DNA of 64,000 nucleotides from Budorcas taxicolor (lineage: Eukaryota; Chordata; Mammalia; Artiodactyla; Bovidae), in NCBI RefSeq assembly GCF_023091745.1, contig NC_068928.1, positions 15,146,001 to 15,210,000 of the forward strand, given 5' to 3'. Below, piece by piece: positions 1 through 10,784 of this stretch (position 1 is its first letter; the number at the start of each line of letters is the position of its first letter). Under the pieces are notes generated by a model. That model did no database searches. It saw only the letters and a program-made list of their open reading frames with translations, and was not told where the DNA came from. The translations under genes were made by a program, and so were the position numbers.

Positions 1-1945
1 CTGGCCTTTCCAAATCTGAACTAGGGCAGGAGAGAGGTCATTTAAACCTCTTCTTCCTTTTCTCTTTGGGCTCTGTCACATCTCTGTCTAACCCATAGGG
101 CTGGCCCCTCCCCCCGGGACATGAGTTAGATTTTTTCTCTTTGAGGTCACCACCTGACAGGCCCCCAGGTTTGAGGTGAATTCCATGGCATCTACATTGC
201 CCGACTGACCTAAGATGGGAGGGAACAGGCCTCCCCTCCTTTACACAATGGCAAGCTCCCCAAGGCTGAGCCTGCCAGCAGCATTGCCTGAAATGCAAGA
301 CTGCAGTGACCATCAGGAGGTGGCCCAGCTCCAGTGCAATGTCATCAGGGATAGGAGGAAAGAGACCTGGGCCTTTGCTTGCTGGCTCCAGGTATAGTCC
401 CCCCACCCCCACACCCCCCACTCCCTGTAACTCTTCTTCCTTAACAAGGCCATGTGGCCTTGTGGAATTTGCCTCCGAGCCTTTGTGTGTGACAGGTGGC
501 ACCCAGATGGGACCCACCTTGCCTGACATCCTTCTCCCCGAACTTTCTTTAAATGCCTGGGTAACCTCTCTGCCTCACCAATCCTGTCCAGATGGCAGGA
601 AGGAAGTTCTGGCAAAGGTGCGAGAACCCAGTTGCCCAGGGTCTAAAACAACTGAAGAGTGTGTGTTGGGGAGGCAGGGGAGGGAAGGGAGAGAGGCAGA
701 GAGCGTGCTGGGAACCTCGAAGCAGGGGAATGAATGGCCAGCCTGTGCAGGGACGGAGGGGAAGGAGAGGCTTGGAGCCCCAGGATATGCCCTGTCCAGC
801 CTGGCCCAGGCCATCTGTACCACACTTCAGTGCTGGCACTGAGCCCTGGTGGGCACAGTTCTGAGCACCCTCTCAGCAAGGGTGGCCTGTGGGTTCAGCA
901 CACTGCCTGGGGTCACTCAGGTCTCTACTCCTTGGTGCATAACTCATGGTTTGTGAGGTCATCGAACAGGAAGCATAGGTAACACAAATGAAGGAGACAA
1001 CACCATGGGGAATGCAGGGAAACCTTGGCCTTTCTGGCCTGGGATGTGGGAGAGAGGACCAAAGGCCAAAGGGTCTCTAGAGGGATGTGCTTACTCTGAA
1101 TTAATTAGAGGCTAGGCTGCTACGGAGATGAACGCTTCCCCTGGCTCTTCCTGACCGCCCGCACAGGAGGAGGCAACAGGGATTTGGAAAGAGAGATGAG
1201 GAAGAAGGATTGTGCTTACTGCCTAGACCACAGGGGATAAGACTCTTTATGTGGCCAGTGGGATAGGAATTCTAAAGTTTCCATCCGTTGTCTTCCCAAC
1301 AGCCCTCTCTCTCCCCTACTTCTTTCTTGCTATCAGAATTCAGATACTAGCAGCCATGTTTTTCAGGGCAGTCTGGGATCCTTCCTGCCCCAGGAGTGAA
1401 TCCTGATTATTCTAAGCAAAATGTGATAGTCTCATTTCCTTTGCTGACGATTGCTCATGCACAGGCGTGTTGTGCAGTTCTGGACAGTGACAACTAAGGG
1501 GAGACAGGGTGCCTTTTGTGAAAGGCTTTCCAAGATCTGAAAAACTGACTTGCTAGAAGAAGCAGCTACCTACCACCCTTGGTTGTTGTTTGGTGAGGAT
1601 GTGATGGCTGGAGCTCTGGCAGCCACGTTGAGATCACAAGGGAAAGGTGACTAAAAAGAGGAAAGAACCTGGATCTTAACCAAACTTGGAATTGCCTTAC
1701 TTCTGGCCTTCTGTTATAAGAAATAATGAACTCTTTGTTTTTAAAATCACTCATAATTGAATTTTCTGTTGATTGTTGCTTAAAGCAGCCAAACTTATCA
1801 AATTTCTGAAGTCAGGATGAAATGATTCAAATTGTCTGCTATGAGTCACTTCTTGGGGGGCAATTAAAGGGTCTCTGAACTCACTGGAACCTTTTTTTTT
1901 CCAGAACTGCCCCCTTTCCCTTTGGGTAAAAGCTATTGAAGAGAC
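1..1945. other. Unique non-coding DNA
   Basis: I recognise no repeat and no convincing exon. Open frames up to 178 codons occur on both strands in the first kilobase, but they overlap each other, are rich in Pro/Gly/Ser and match nothing I know. An AT-rich homeodomain-like site, GAATTAATTAGAG, lies at 1098-1110. Confidence 0.5.
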
Positions 1946-2310
1946 TGGGTTTGGGGTTCAGAAGAACTGGGATCAAATCCTACACTTTTATGTGGGCACT
2001 TTATGACTTTATGTTAATTATTTAAACCAGGCATTGGCAAACTTTTTCTGTAAAGGGCCAGAGAGTAATTATTTTAGACTTGATGGGCCACATGGTCACT
2101 GTTGCAACTATTCAGCTCTGTTGTTTTAGTTTGAAAGCAAACCGTGGATAACATACAAGTAAATGAGCATGGCTGTGTTCCAATAAAACTTTATTTACAA
2201 AAACAAGTGGCAGGTCAGATCTGACCTACAGGCCAATAAGTCAACCCTGGGTCAAACTCTGACTCCCAGCTTCCTCATGAGAAAATGAGGCTAATAGTTC
2301 TTTCATCTTG
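1946..2310 (+). repeat. MIR SINE, split by a DNA transposon
   Basis: The left part (1946-2027) resembles the MIR core up to the leave-off point of the inserted element. The right part (from about 2250) resumes with the MIR-like CTTCCTCATGAGAAAATGAG. The two halves are collinear, so the hAT element at 2028-2249 landed inside an existing MIR. Confidence 0.5.
2028..2249 (-). mobile_element. Non-autonomous hAT-Charlie element (MER3-like)
   Basis: The ends carry the hAT-type inverted pair, CAGGCATTGGCAAAC on the left and GTCAACCCTG on the right. The interior has AACTTTTTCTGTAAAGGGCC and CCAATAAAACTTTATTTAC, the hallmark blocks of this family in reverse orientation. The flanks ATTTAAAC and GGTCAAAC share 5 of 8 positions, as expected for a decayed 8-bp hAT duplication. 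The family is clear; the exact name is less sure. Confidence 0.72.
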
Positions 2311-2419
2311 GGGCAAACCTAAGCATCAAAAGAGTTGACTTAAAACTGTTACTACATAGAGTTTAATTCACATGTGGGCCCTCTTTCTTCCAAGAACCAA
2401 AAGTCCTGGTGTTCAGGCA

Positions 2420-2585
2420 TGGAGAGTGCTTGACTCTACTATCTGCTAAAGCTGTGTGACTTTGGGAAAGTCACCTAACTTCTCTGAGCACCAAGTTTCC
2501 CCTCTTAAAGTGGGGATGCTAAGACCTACTTCACACAGGGAGGCAAGGATGAAGTGAGTACTGTGTGTGAGGTGCTGCACAGACT
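2420..2585 (+). repeat. MIR SINE
   Basis: The MIR core is seen as GCTGTGTGACTTTGGGAAAG followed by a TCTCTGAG block and the tail GTGAGGTGCTGCACA. Both core and tail are present, so the copy is nearly complete but diverged. Confidence 0.75.
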
Positions 2586-2784
2586 GGATGTCATGAAGGA
2601 GCAAAGCATCCGTTTTCTGGCCCATCTCACCCCACCTGTGTCTTGACAGTGGGTAAATCTTGGCTTCCTCCACTTCCCATGGGCCCTGGAGCCCTGGGGA
2701 GATGGCCAGCTCCCTCAACCCTGCTGGGCATTCTCTCCACCCCTCTCTTCCCTCCCCCAGGGCCCTCCCCACCACACCGGCTTC

Positions 2785-2945
2785 CCCATTTAACAGAACG
2801 TGTAATTAACAATGTTAATTCTAATCTCATTTGCTAATGAAGGCAGTCTAATTGCACCGTAATTGGCAGCAGCAGCAGCAGAAACACACAAAATAAACCC
2901 TGCATGTGTAATTCGGTTTAACTTCTTTATAATTACCTTGTAGGC
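2785..2945. promoter_or_regulatory. Candidate enhancer-like AT-rich islet
   Basis: About 160 bp holds two TAATTA sites (2803-2808 and 2930-2935), additional TAAT/ATTA cores, a GCTAATGA and a (GCA)n run near 2868-2880, inside GC-richer neighbours. No repeat family fits. Homeodomain-core clustering of this kind is typical of conserved non-coding enhancers. The regulatory role is inference; conservation was not measured. Confidence 0.35.
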
Positions 2946-3295
2946 TGGGACCTGGTGGTTGGGGGTGGGATGGGAGGTTGAGGAGTTAGGAGGGAGGGAG
3001 GCAAGACCTGAGGGTGGGAGAAAAGGTGAGTGAGGCTTTCCCTGTCCCATGTTTGATTATTACCAGGCCTCAGAGATGCACTTCCTCCCCCTGCCTTCCC
3101 ATTTCCACCTTTGGGCTGTCCTGGTAGACCTATTCTATAGGTTGGCTTGTACATCTTTTTTAGTACATCTTCCAAAAGTGCCTCTGTGAGTCTGGAGTCC
3201 AGCCCATCTTTCCATCCTCAGCTCACAGCCTTGAGTCCATTTTCCAGCCCAGCAGAACAGTCCTGTTTATGCGCAGGCAGGGTCTTCCATTTGGA
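2946..3295. other. Unique non-coding DNA
   Basis: G-rich at its left end (GGGGG, GGG, GGG and GG runs at 2961-2977), then ordinary unique sequence. No exon or repeat recognised. Confidence 0.4.
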
Positions 3296-3565
3296 ATGCC
3301 AGCCCCACCCCATTTCATCCCCCTGGAGAAAACCCCTCCCTTTAAGGCCCTATGGGTTCGGAGGCGGGGAAGCCTTCCCCGACCCCCAGAGCCTGATGTG
3401 TACTCCCTTTCCACATCACTTGGCACAGACCTGCCTTGAATCACACATCCCGGTGTTTCACACTCGCCTGTTTTCTGTTGACACGCTTCCCCTGTTACAA
3501 GATTGTTCCTTTGTTTAAGTACACTCGGGGCCTGGTGCAGAATAAACGCTTGATTCTATTTTGGT
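3296..3565 (+). repeat. L2 LINE 3' fragment
   Basis: The block GAAGCCTTCCCCGACCCCC and the terminal GCAGAATAAACGCTTGATTC sit about 180 bp apart, in the order of the L2 3' end. The middle is too diverged for confident alignment by eye. Confidence 0.5.
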
Positions 3566-4429
3566 AGAATGCTTAAATGAGATGTAGGTGACCTTGGAGA
3601 AGGTTCTGGAAGCACGTGGCCAGGAATGTTAGAGAGACTGGTCTGTGGTCCTAGTCTCTAGCTAACTTGCTGTGTGACCCAAGGTGCCTCTCTGTACAGT
3701 GAGAGGCTCACACTCCATCATCTTTTGTTTTCTGCCTGTTTTCAATGTCCAGGACTTTTTGAATTTTCATGGTTGAAATTCTTTCTCCCTTCCAAAATGA
3801 ATGAATGAATAAATAAAGGCAGCTAACACTGTAACATCAATTCTGGGCCATCTTTTCCCCTAGAAGTGAGGTTCCCACTAAAACTTCTTATGCTGTCTTC
3901 TCCCTCTTCACCAGATAACCTCACTCTGATGTTGATGATTCTGAATAAATAAGTAAACATCTTCTCTGAACCCTAATATAATGTCTCCCACTTCTCATTC
4001 AAGTAAGCCATGCCTTAATCGCTTCCCCTGCCCAGTTCTGGAGACAAATGAGTGCCCAAGGTATTTGCTCTGCTTATATATACAGCCATTTCCATAGCAA
4101 CCGGCTGTGCTTTAGGGTGAGCCACAAACTGCTTTCTGTTAAGGGGTGGTAGGTGAAGAGATTTAGCATCTTAGGAGCTTAAGAAAGCACTTTAGAAGAA
4201 GCATGCTTCTCCTAAGCCTGGAGTCCCTGCACACTGCTCTCTGGGTGTCCATCACCTGGTCCCTTGGCTTCATTTTTTCTCTGCAGACATTCCTTGAGGA
4301 GCCCTCCAGCCTTCTCCTTTAACATGCACTTGCGTAGCTGCAATCCTGGTGTTTCTCTACCACTACTTTGAAACCTCCATGCTTCTTTTCTGTCTGTATT
4401 ATCACGTTTCCTGGATCCCACACCTCGGT
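3566..4429. other. Mostly unique DNA
   Basis: A weak MIR-like piece (TTGCTGTGTGACCC) lies near 3668, and a short AATG/AATA run at about 3798-3820. Nothing else is recognised. Confidence 0.4.
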
Positions 4430-5105
4430 TTATAGTTTTATTTTGGTGGTGCCTGGGAGATAAAATTTCTGAGACAGCTTAGGAGAAATTTAATGCCAGG
4501 CAGCTTCCTGATCTTTTGTATGTGACCAGATTTTTTTTTCTTTCCTCTGTGGTGGCTTTAATATCTTTTCTTCATCCTTGGAGTTCTGAAATTTGCCCAC
4601 GAAGCACCTTGGTATCAGGGGACCCATTAATCTGGAAACTGATATCCTTCAGTGCTAAAACATTTGCTCATATTACTTTTGTGATAATTGTCTTATTTCG
4701 ATTTCTTTCTCTTCCTGGATCACTGATTAATTACATTGTTGGACTGACTGAAAAATTTTTTTTAATCATTTTCACTTAAAAAAAAAATTCTTATTCCTTT
4801 TGTTCTACTTTCTAGGAGATTTCCTCAGTGTTATGCACCAACCCTCCAGTGGAATTTTCTCTTACTTTCTCTAATTCCCAGAATTCTTTTTATTTTTTCC
4901 AGGATGTTCTTAAAAAAAATTTTTTTTTTTTAAAATAGGAGCCTGTTCTTGTTTCACAGATTTCTCTTATTTCCCCAAGGATAATCATAGGGTTTTGAGA
5001 TATCCTGCTTGTTCCTAAACTGCTTCTGTTTTATCTGAGCCCCTTTCCCCCAGATTTTGTTTGTTTCGGCCTTCATATTTTGTATTGGATGCTCTGGCTG
5101 CCTGG
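4430..5105. repeat. Ancient L1M-type LINE fragment
   Basis: A T-rich stretch whose order of blocks (CTTCATCCTTGGAGTTCTGA, then TTCTACTTTCTAGGAGATTT, then AGGAGCCTGTTCTTGTTTCA) resembles an old mammalian L1 3' region as I recall it. T/A runs lie at about 4757-4790 and 4911-4935. Family assignment is from memory, so orientation is left open. Confidence 0.4.
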
Positions 5106-5117
5106 AAACTTTGTGTG

Positions 5118-5352
5118 CCTGGGCTTGCATGCGTGTGTGTGGGCTCAGTCACAAAACAGTGTCTGACTCTTTGTAACCCTGTGGATCATAGCCCGTCAGG
5201 CTCCTCTGTACATGGGATTCTCCAGGCAAGAATACTGGGGGGTTGCCATTTCCTTCTCCAGGGGATCTTCCTAACCCAGGGACTGAACCCAGGTCTCCTG
5301 GATCTCCTACACTGGCAGGCGGAGTCTTTACCACTGAGCCACCCGGGAAGCT
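5118..5352 (-). mobile_element. Bov-tA SINE
   Basis: In reverse orientation it carries the BovB-derived body (GATTCTCCAGGCAAGAATAC, CTCCAGGGGATCTTCCTAAC) and ends in the tRNA-like head (GAGCCACCCGGGAAGC). It is full length and about 15-20% diverged by eye. Confidence 0.9.
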
Positions 5353-5716
5353 ACATACATGGGCCTGGTGTGAGGCAAAAGGGTGGAGGTGTCTGGGGGA
5401 CACCTTGGTCTGTCCTTGGTCTGCACTGTTTTATCCATTAGAGAGGAATCCTTTGAGCTCTGGCTTGGTGGTAGAAGCTGGGCTGCCAATGTTCAGGAAA
5501 TTGAGTGGGGGAAGAAGGTGTGTAGACCTTTACTTAATACCTCTGTCTTCCATCAGCATCTTGCTCACAGTGAGGGTCTGTTGCTGGAGTTTAGAGCTGT
5601 CCAGACCCATCGTTCTTTATGCTGGGGGCGGGGGAGGGGGGTAGGGATGGTGTCCGGATGCTCTGATGACTTCATATGCAGACATTCAGCCAGTGCTTCC
5701 AGTTTTAGCCTGACTG
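5353..5716. other. Unique DNA with a G-quadruplex motif
   Basis: No repeat recognised. It contains four G-tracts at 5624-5628, 5630-5634, 5636-5641 and 5644-5646 with loops of 1, 1 and 2 bases, a canonical short-loop G-quadruplex motif on the + strand. Confidence 0.55.
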
Positions 5717-5723
5717 GAACCCC

Positions 5724-5896
5724 GTTTTAAAATCTGATGTCTTTATTGAATTTGTTACAATATTGTTTCTGTTTTATGTTTGTTTGTTTGTTTTTTTGCC
5801 TTGAAGCATTTGGGATCTTAGCTACCTGACTAGGGATCAAACCAGTACCCCCGGCATTGGAAAGCAAAGTCATAACTGCCAGACCAGGGAAGTCCA
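5724..5896 (-). mobile_element. CHR-type tRNA-Glu SINE
   Basis: Reverse-oriented: the T-rich tail lies on the left, then GACTAGGGATCAAACC, and the head ends in ACCAGGGAAGTCC. GAACCCC occurs on both sides (5717-5723 and 5897-5903), a likely target-site duplication. Confidence 0.8.
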
Positions 5897-5903
5897 GAAC
5901 CCC

Positions 5904-6679
5904 ACTTTCAGAAGCAGCTGTGTCCCTAGTACCGGAGGCTTTCTGGGCTTCTGCGCCTGGAGGCAGCCAGGCCCTGGGATTCTCCCACTGCCCACTGAGG
6001 TTTCAGCCTTCTCGGGCCTTGAGAGTCAGTCTGTACTCACCCATCGGCTCCTCAGCCTCACCAAGTTCATGGCCTCCTCTCCTGTTCTCTTCGTCTTGTT
6101 TATGTCTTAACAAAATCCCTTAGTCATTTCAGTGCCCTGTTGGGAGGAAGGGAGGTGAAGGTTGACCTCCCCGTGTGTGCAGAGCATTTCAGAGGGTACA
6201 GAACCCATCCACATCCATCCTCTCACTTTGTCTCCCCAAGAGCCTGCTGGGCTGGGCAGGGAGGGAGGTTTTCTCTGGCGCATGTAACCAGAACTCCCAA
6301 CATGATTCCTTAAGCAGCGTTTAAACAAAAGTGAACAAGTGTTGGAAGCAGAAGTGAGAGGTGGTTTCACTGCCATCACCCCGGCTTCCCCATGCTCCCC
6401 ACGTGGAATTTAATGAGAAGTGAAATGCCATTGGCAACGTGGGCCCGGTGGGAAGAGGAATTTGGAATCAGGGCGGCTAGAAACAGCCTGGGTCCAGGCA
6501 CCTGAAGTAAAATTGCTTTGATGTAGTAACTGATGATGTGAAAATTAAAAGTTGAAAATCAAAGGCAGAGCCTGATGGTGGTGGGAGGCACTGAGGGAGG
6601 CCTTTGAGACTTCTCTCTCTCCTCAACTCCTGTTTTTCTTTTCAAGCCTAACGTTTCTGCTTGTTGGCATGAATTTGCA

Positions 6680-6680
<1 letters not shown>
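5904..6680. other. Unique non-coding DNA
   Basis: No repeat recognised. The AT-rich part near 6500-6560, with TGATGATGTGAAAATTAAAA, could be regulatory, but the evidence is thin. Confidence 0.4.
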
Positions 6681-6681
<1 letters not shown>

Positions 6682-6727
<46 letters not shown>

Positions 6728-6868
6728 TGCCCATATATGTATTTAGATGCATCTGTGTTTGTGCATTTGTGCATCCAGGCATGTGAGAACACCTCTGTGT
6801 GCATGTGTACATGCATCCATGTGTGTACATATGTGTCTGTGTCTGTGTTTGTGGGTGTGTTGGGCAGG
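6682..6868 (+). repeat. (TG)n microsatellite with degenerate flank
   Basis: A pure TG run of about 22 units covers 6682-6726. It continues into a degenerate TGTGCATG/TGTG-rich stretch to about 6868. The poly-Cys/Val and poly-His/Thr frames here are artefacts of the repeat. Confidence 0.95.
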
Positions 6869-7032
6869 AGTGACAGTCTGTGAGCTTCAACTTGGCAAAG
6901 TGAAAGCGCAAAAGATGGAGAATTGGATTCAAGGACACCCACACTCATTGCATCTCAGGCACTGTCTTGCTTTCTCTGAGTCTCTGTTCTCTTACCTGTA
7001 AAACGAGGTTTGTGATGTCAAAGCTAGATGCC

Positions 7033-7352
7033 ATATTTTTAAAAAAATTTATTTTTGGCTGTCCTGGGTCTTCCTTGCTGCACACAGGCTTTTCGCTAGT
7101 TACGGTGAGCAGGGGCTACTCTCTAGTTGGAGTGTAGGGGCTTCCCATTGCGGCGGCTTTTCTTGTTGTGGAGCACGGGCTCTAGGGCGGTTGGGCTTCA
7201 GGAGCCGTGGCCCCTGGGATCTAGAGCACAGGCTCAGTCCTTGTGGCGCACGGGCTGAGCTGCCCCATGGTGTGTGTGGTCTTCCTGGACCTCCCATGTT
7301 CCCTGCACTGGCAGGCGGATTCTTAACCAGTGGACCACCAGGGGAGTCCTGG
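7033..7352 (-). mobile_element. Long CHR-type SINE
   Basis: Reverse-oriented and about 320 bp. The poly-T end AAAAAAATTTATTTTTGGCT is on the left, the internal GAGCAGGGGCTACTCTCTAG block in the middle, and the head ACCAGTGGACCACCAGGGG on the right. Confidence 0.88.
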
Positions 7353-7417
7353 AATACCACCACATTTCAGGGGAGGGGTTGTGAGAGTTCTTGGAGTGTC
7401 AAGGGTCATGCAAATGT

Positions 7418-7765
7418 CATTCATTCATTCATTTATCCACTCATTCACCTGAGACACCCTTATTGGGCATTGCCTAACAGGTGCCCTGTTCTGAGGAATA
7501 CACTTTCTCTGGGAGGAAACAAAAACACAGATATCTAGATACTCTGTGCAGAGAGCCTGGAGGGGCACTCAGGGGGGCACTGGCCCCAGTGAGGAGGAGG
7601 AGGCCCCTTAGAGATAAAGGTGGCAAGTAGAGGGTGTGAGAACTGGTATTGAGCAGACACATGGAGGTAGGAGGCCTGCGTTAGACCCCCTCAGGACAGA
7701 AGGAGAGAGAGCACAAGGCGTGGATGTGAGAGTGTGATCTGTGTTGATTGGGTGGGAAGTCAGTC
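7418..7765 (-). repeat. L2 LINE 3' fragment
   Basis: It begins with the reversed L2 terminal tandem (CATTCATTCATTTATCCACT), then TTGGGCATTGCCTAACAGG and CCCTGTTCTGAGGAATAC, the reverse order of the L2 3' end. The right border is soft. Confidence 0.6.
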
Positions 7766-7910
7766 TCAGAGTACTAGACGCCATGATGCTCTGGTTCATG
7801 GCCAGCCCTCCCACTGGAGAGGGAGGCTCTGGGGAAGTTCTGGGGGAGTGTTCACTCCAGTATTCATTCATGTGTTCACCCTTCGATCTAACAAGCATTG
7901 GTGAAGCTCC
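7766..7910. other. Short unassigned stretch
   Basis: Possibly more of the L2 at 7418-7765; no diagnostic block seen. Confidence 0.3.
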
Positions 7911-8112
7911 CAGGGCCTCTCTGTGGCTCAGATGGCAAAAAAGCTGCTTGCAGTGTGGGAGACCCAGGTTCAATCCCTGGGTCAGGAAGATCCTCTGGAG
8001 AAGGGAATGGCAACCCACTCCAGTATTCTTGCCTGGAGAATCCCATGGACAGAGGAGCCTGGTGGGCTACAGGCCATGGGGCCACAGAGAGTTGGACACG
8101 GCTGAGCACTAA
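7911..8112 (+). mobile_element. Bov-tA SINE
   Basis: The tRNA-like head (TCTGTGGCTCAGATGGCAAA, then GGTTCAATCCCTGGG as the B-box region) is followed by the BovB-derived body CACTCCAGTATTCTTGCCTG and the GTTGGACACGGCTGAGCACT end. Full length. Confidence 0.93.
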
Positions 8113-8704
8113 CCATCCCGCACAGGCGTTCCCACTCCGCTGGTCCAGTTGTGGGCTCTGGAGCCCAAAGCCACGTGCGGGGGTCCCTGTGGCAGTCTCA
8201 CCCCAAGGCACACCCTCCAACTAGGGCTGGCCATGAGGGTTCTCCCAGAACAATGTCACTGTAGAGTTTGATGCTGTTCTTTTCCCCTTCCAGAGGGACA
8301 TCTGCCAATGACTTTTATGATGCTGAATAAAAAAGAGTTTTTCTGTACCCTTTAGATATTTTTACTTCACCTTTAAAGGATGTACAGTAAGGGTGAGGAC
8401 ATCACGATGAAATCTCTGCAGTAAATAACTCTTGGATCCCTTTCTCATGCCAGCAGAAGGACAAAAGGACGAGGCAAGCTGGAGAGGGCCACCTTGCTTT
8501 CCTCATCCTCGCAGCTGAACTACCAGCAGCTGGGGACAGTCTGCCCCCACTGCTCTGGAGAGGGCTGGCAGACCCTCCCTGTGTCCTCTGGGGCCCTGTG
8601 TGGCCCTCGCCTTGGCCTAAGTGTCCTTGGTCACCTACTGTGTGTGCCACACTGTGCTAAGCACTTCACATTGGCTTTAGCATGGTGGGAGGGCTATGTG
8701 GTCA
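8113..8704. other. Unique non-coding DNA
   Basis: No confident repeat. The piece CACTGTGCTAAGCACTTCAC near 8648 is L2/MIR-like but too short to assign. Confidence 0.4.
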
Positions 8705-9130
8705 GGACTCTGGATCTGATCTGCTTGACTTTGGCTCCTGCCTCTGCCACCTGCGAACTGTGCATGAGACCTTGGCCAAGTTCTCTGACCCCTTTGTGCC
8801 TCAGTCTCCTCACCTGCAAAATGGGAATAACAACAGTGCTGACCCACTGGCTTCCCTGGTGGCTCAGACGGTAAAGCGTCTGCCTGCAATGCAGGAAAAG
8901 CTGGTTCGATCGCTGGGTCAGGAAGATATCCTGGAGAAGGAAATGGCAACCCACTCCAGTACTCTTGCCTGGAAAATCCAATAGTCAGAGGAGCCTGGTA
9001 GGTTGCCGTCCATGGGATCGCAAAGAGTTGGACACGATTGAGAGACTTCACTTTCGTTTCCTGACCCACTAGAGTCATTGGGATGAATAAACTCATGCAG
9101 GGAAGGCACAGAGAAGAGGGTCTGAGATAT
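8705..9130 (+). repeat. MIR SINE, interrupted by Bov-tA
   Basis: The left part runs through TGCCACCTGCGAACTGTGCA and CCTCACCTGCAAAATGGG up to 8848. The right part resumes at 9061 after the Bov-tA. The MIR predates the Bov-tA insertion. Confidence 0.75.
8849..9060 (+). mobile_element. Bov-tA SINE with 10-bp TSD
   Basis: Head GGCTTCCCTGGTGGCTCAG and the usual body are present. CTGACCCACT at 8839-8848 is repeated exactly at 9061-9070, which fixes both ends. The insertion is inside a MIR. Confidence 0.95.
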
Positions 9131-10025
9131 CGGAAAGTGTTACTAAAACTTGGCTCTTATTATAATTTCATCTTTTCGTCAGCTGAGCTGGTCCTGGCTG
9201 TACCTGTCTTCTCGCTCAGGTGAAGGGTATCTGGCCTCTGGTGTGAGGTGATAAGGAAGGGGAAGTTGAGTGGCCTGCCCGAGGTCACTGGTGGGAGAGC
9301 AGGGGGCAGTGGCGCTGAGGTAGAAGTCCTCTCCTATAAAAACCAGCCTCCAGGCGGCTCGTGCCACCCCTGAAAAGTCCCCTCCAGAGGAATCACTCCG
9401 AGACTTCCCTCTTGCGGCTGGAAGGCTGAGCAGAAGATGGCGGGTGCTGTCCCAAGGCCAGAGGTGTCCCAGCGTGGAGCCAGGGTCTGCACTCAGCCGT
9501 CTCCACTGACTCTTGATTCCGGCTTCATCTCCTTTGTGGGGAAGCTTTCGAGCATGGATCCATGTCTTTGGGACCCTCAGGAGTCTGTCCCTTGCCTCCA
9601 GTCTAGGAGGGGAGGGCTTCCTGGTTGTAACTAGTGGAGGTTCAAACCCTTGACTCTAAGCTGGGCTGCCCCACGTGCTGTTGGTGGCAGAAGTGGGGAG
9701 GTGGCCAGGGGTGTGATGATGGGTCCAGGATGACGCCCGCTCGCGGGCTCTGCTGGACTGAGAGATGCCAACAGTGGCCGTTTTTAATGAAGCTGTCAGC
9801 TGGGCCACCGGGGCACAGGGAGCAGACTGGGCAGAAAATTATCAGTTTAAACACACAGTGAGTCAAAGGCTTGGGCGGGTAAGGGCCTGGGGGACAGCAG
9901 GGCAGCGTGAGAGAAATCTGGAGAGCAGACCACGGCACAGACAGGCTCAGCTCGATGGTCCACACCCCACCCCACCCCCTCAGGGGCTTCCCTGGGGCAC
10001 TCAGGCCAGGGCAGCAAGCCATCCT
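9131..10025. other. Mostly unique DNA; weak MIR at 9245-9330
   Basis: A reverse MIR-like core, GCCTGCCCGAGGTCACTGG, lies near 9275. The remainder to 10025 has no recognised repeat, and its open frames match no family. Confidence 0.4.
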
Positions 10026-10027
10026 CA

Positions 10028-10180
10028 GCCTCAGCTCTGTGCCAGGAACTGAGCTATTGCGGGGAATCAAGACAGCAGACACATCCCTGCTCTCAAGCTC
10101 AGTCTGAAGTCAGAGGAGGACATTTAAGTTTGGTCAATTACACCATCGTTTGAAATTGGCCATGAGGAAAGCAGATAAGC
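10028..10180 (-). repeat. L2 LINE 3' fragment
   Basis: GTGCCAGGAACTGAGC, then AATCAAGACAGCAGACACAT and TCCCTGCTCTCAAGCTC, follows the reverse order of the L2 3' end. Confidence 0.55.
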
Positions 10181-10182
10181 AG

Positions 10183-10330
10183 GCCAGTTCTGGAGTTTGA
10201 TGGCCTGAGTTTCGATCTTGACTCAACTCCCTCCTAGTTTTAGGATCCTGTGCAGGTTACTTACCCTCTCATTGCCTTAGTTTTCCGAGCTGTAAAATGG
10301 GTTGGACCATAACAGAATTATGATGATTAT
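10183..10330 (+). repeat. MIR SINE
   Basis: Core-like GGATCCTGTGCAGGTTACTT, then CCGAGCTGTAAAATGGG, in the order of a plus-strand MIR. Confidence 0.65.
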
Positions 10331-10770
10331 TGTTGTATAACAAACTCCCCAAACTCAGTGACATGAAACAGCCACCATTTTATTATGTATCAACAGGTTC
10401 TGTGGTCAGGGTCCAGTGGGGATGACCTGGCTCTGCTCCACAATCTGGTGCCTCGGCTGGAAGACTTGAATGCCTAGGGTTGACAAAGTGGCTGGGGCTG
10501 GGATCATCCGTCACTCTCCTGTGACTCCAAGGCACAGCTTGGACCAGAGACCAGAGCCACTAGCGGCCTGTGTGTGGGTCCAGGACTTCTCACGGCATGG
10601 TGGGCTTGGAAAGGGGAGCATTGTGAGAGAGGGAACGTCTGGAAAGCAAGAGACCAAGGTGGAAGCTGCATGATCTTTTATCACTTAGCCTGTAAACTCA
10701 CATCACATCACTGTGCTGCACTGAGGTGGTTGCAACCTACTTAGCTTTAAGGAGAGGGGACAGTTTTAAA
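10331..10770. repeat. Ancient interspersed repeat, family unresolved
   Basis: It opens with TATAACAAACTCCCCAAACT, followed by ACCATTTTATTATG, TCAGGGTCCAGTGGGGATGA and CTCACGGCATGG. I recognise this block order as an old mammalian repeat but cannot name the family. The piece at 28300-28700 may be related. Confidence 0.45.
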
Positions 10771-10784
10771 AGATCATTCTGCTC

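Noticed and set aside
6559..6948. Frames with poly-His/Thr or poly-Cys/Val
   Set aside because: Translations of the (TG)n microsatellite.
7911..8000. tRNA-like sequences with A/B-box-like blocks
   Set aside because: These are heads of Bov-tA and CHR SINEs, here and at all other sites listed, and not tRNA genes.
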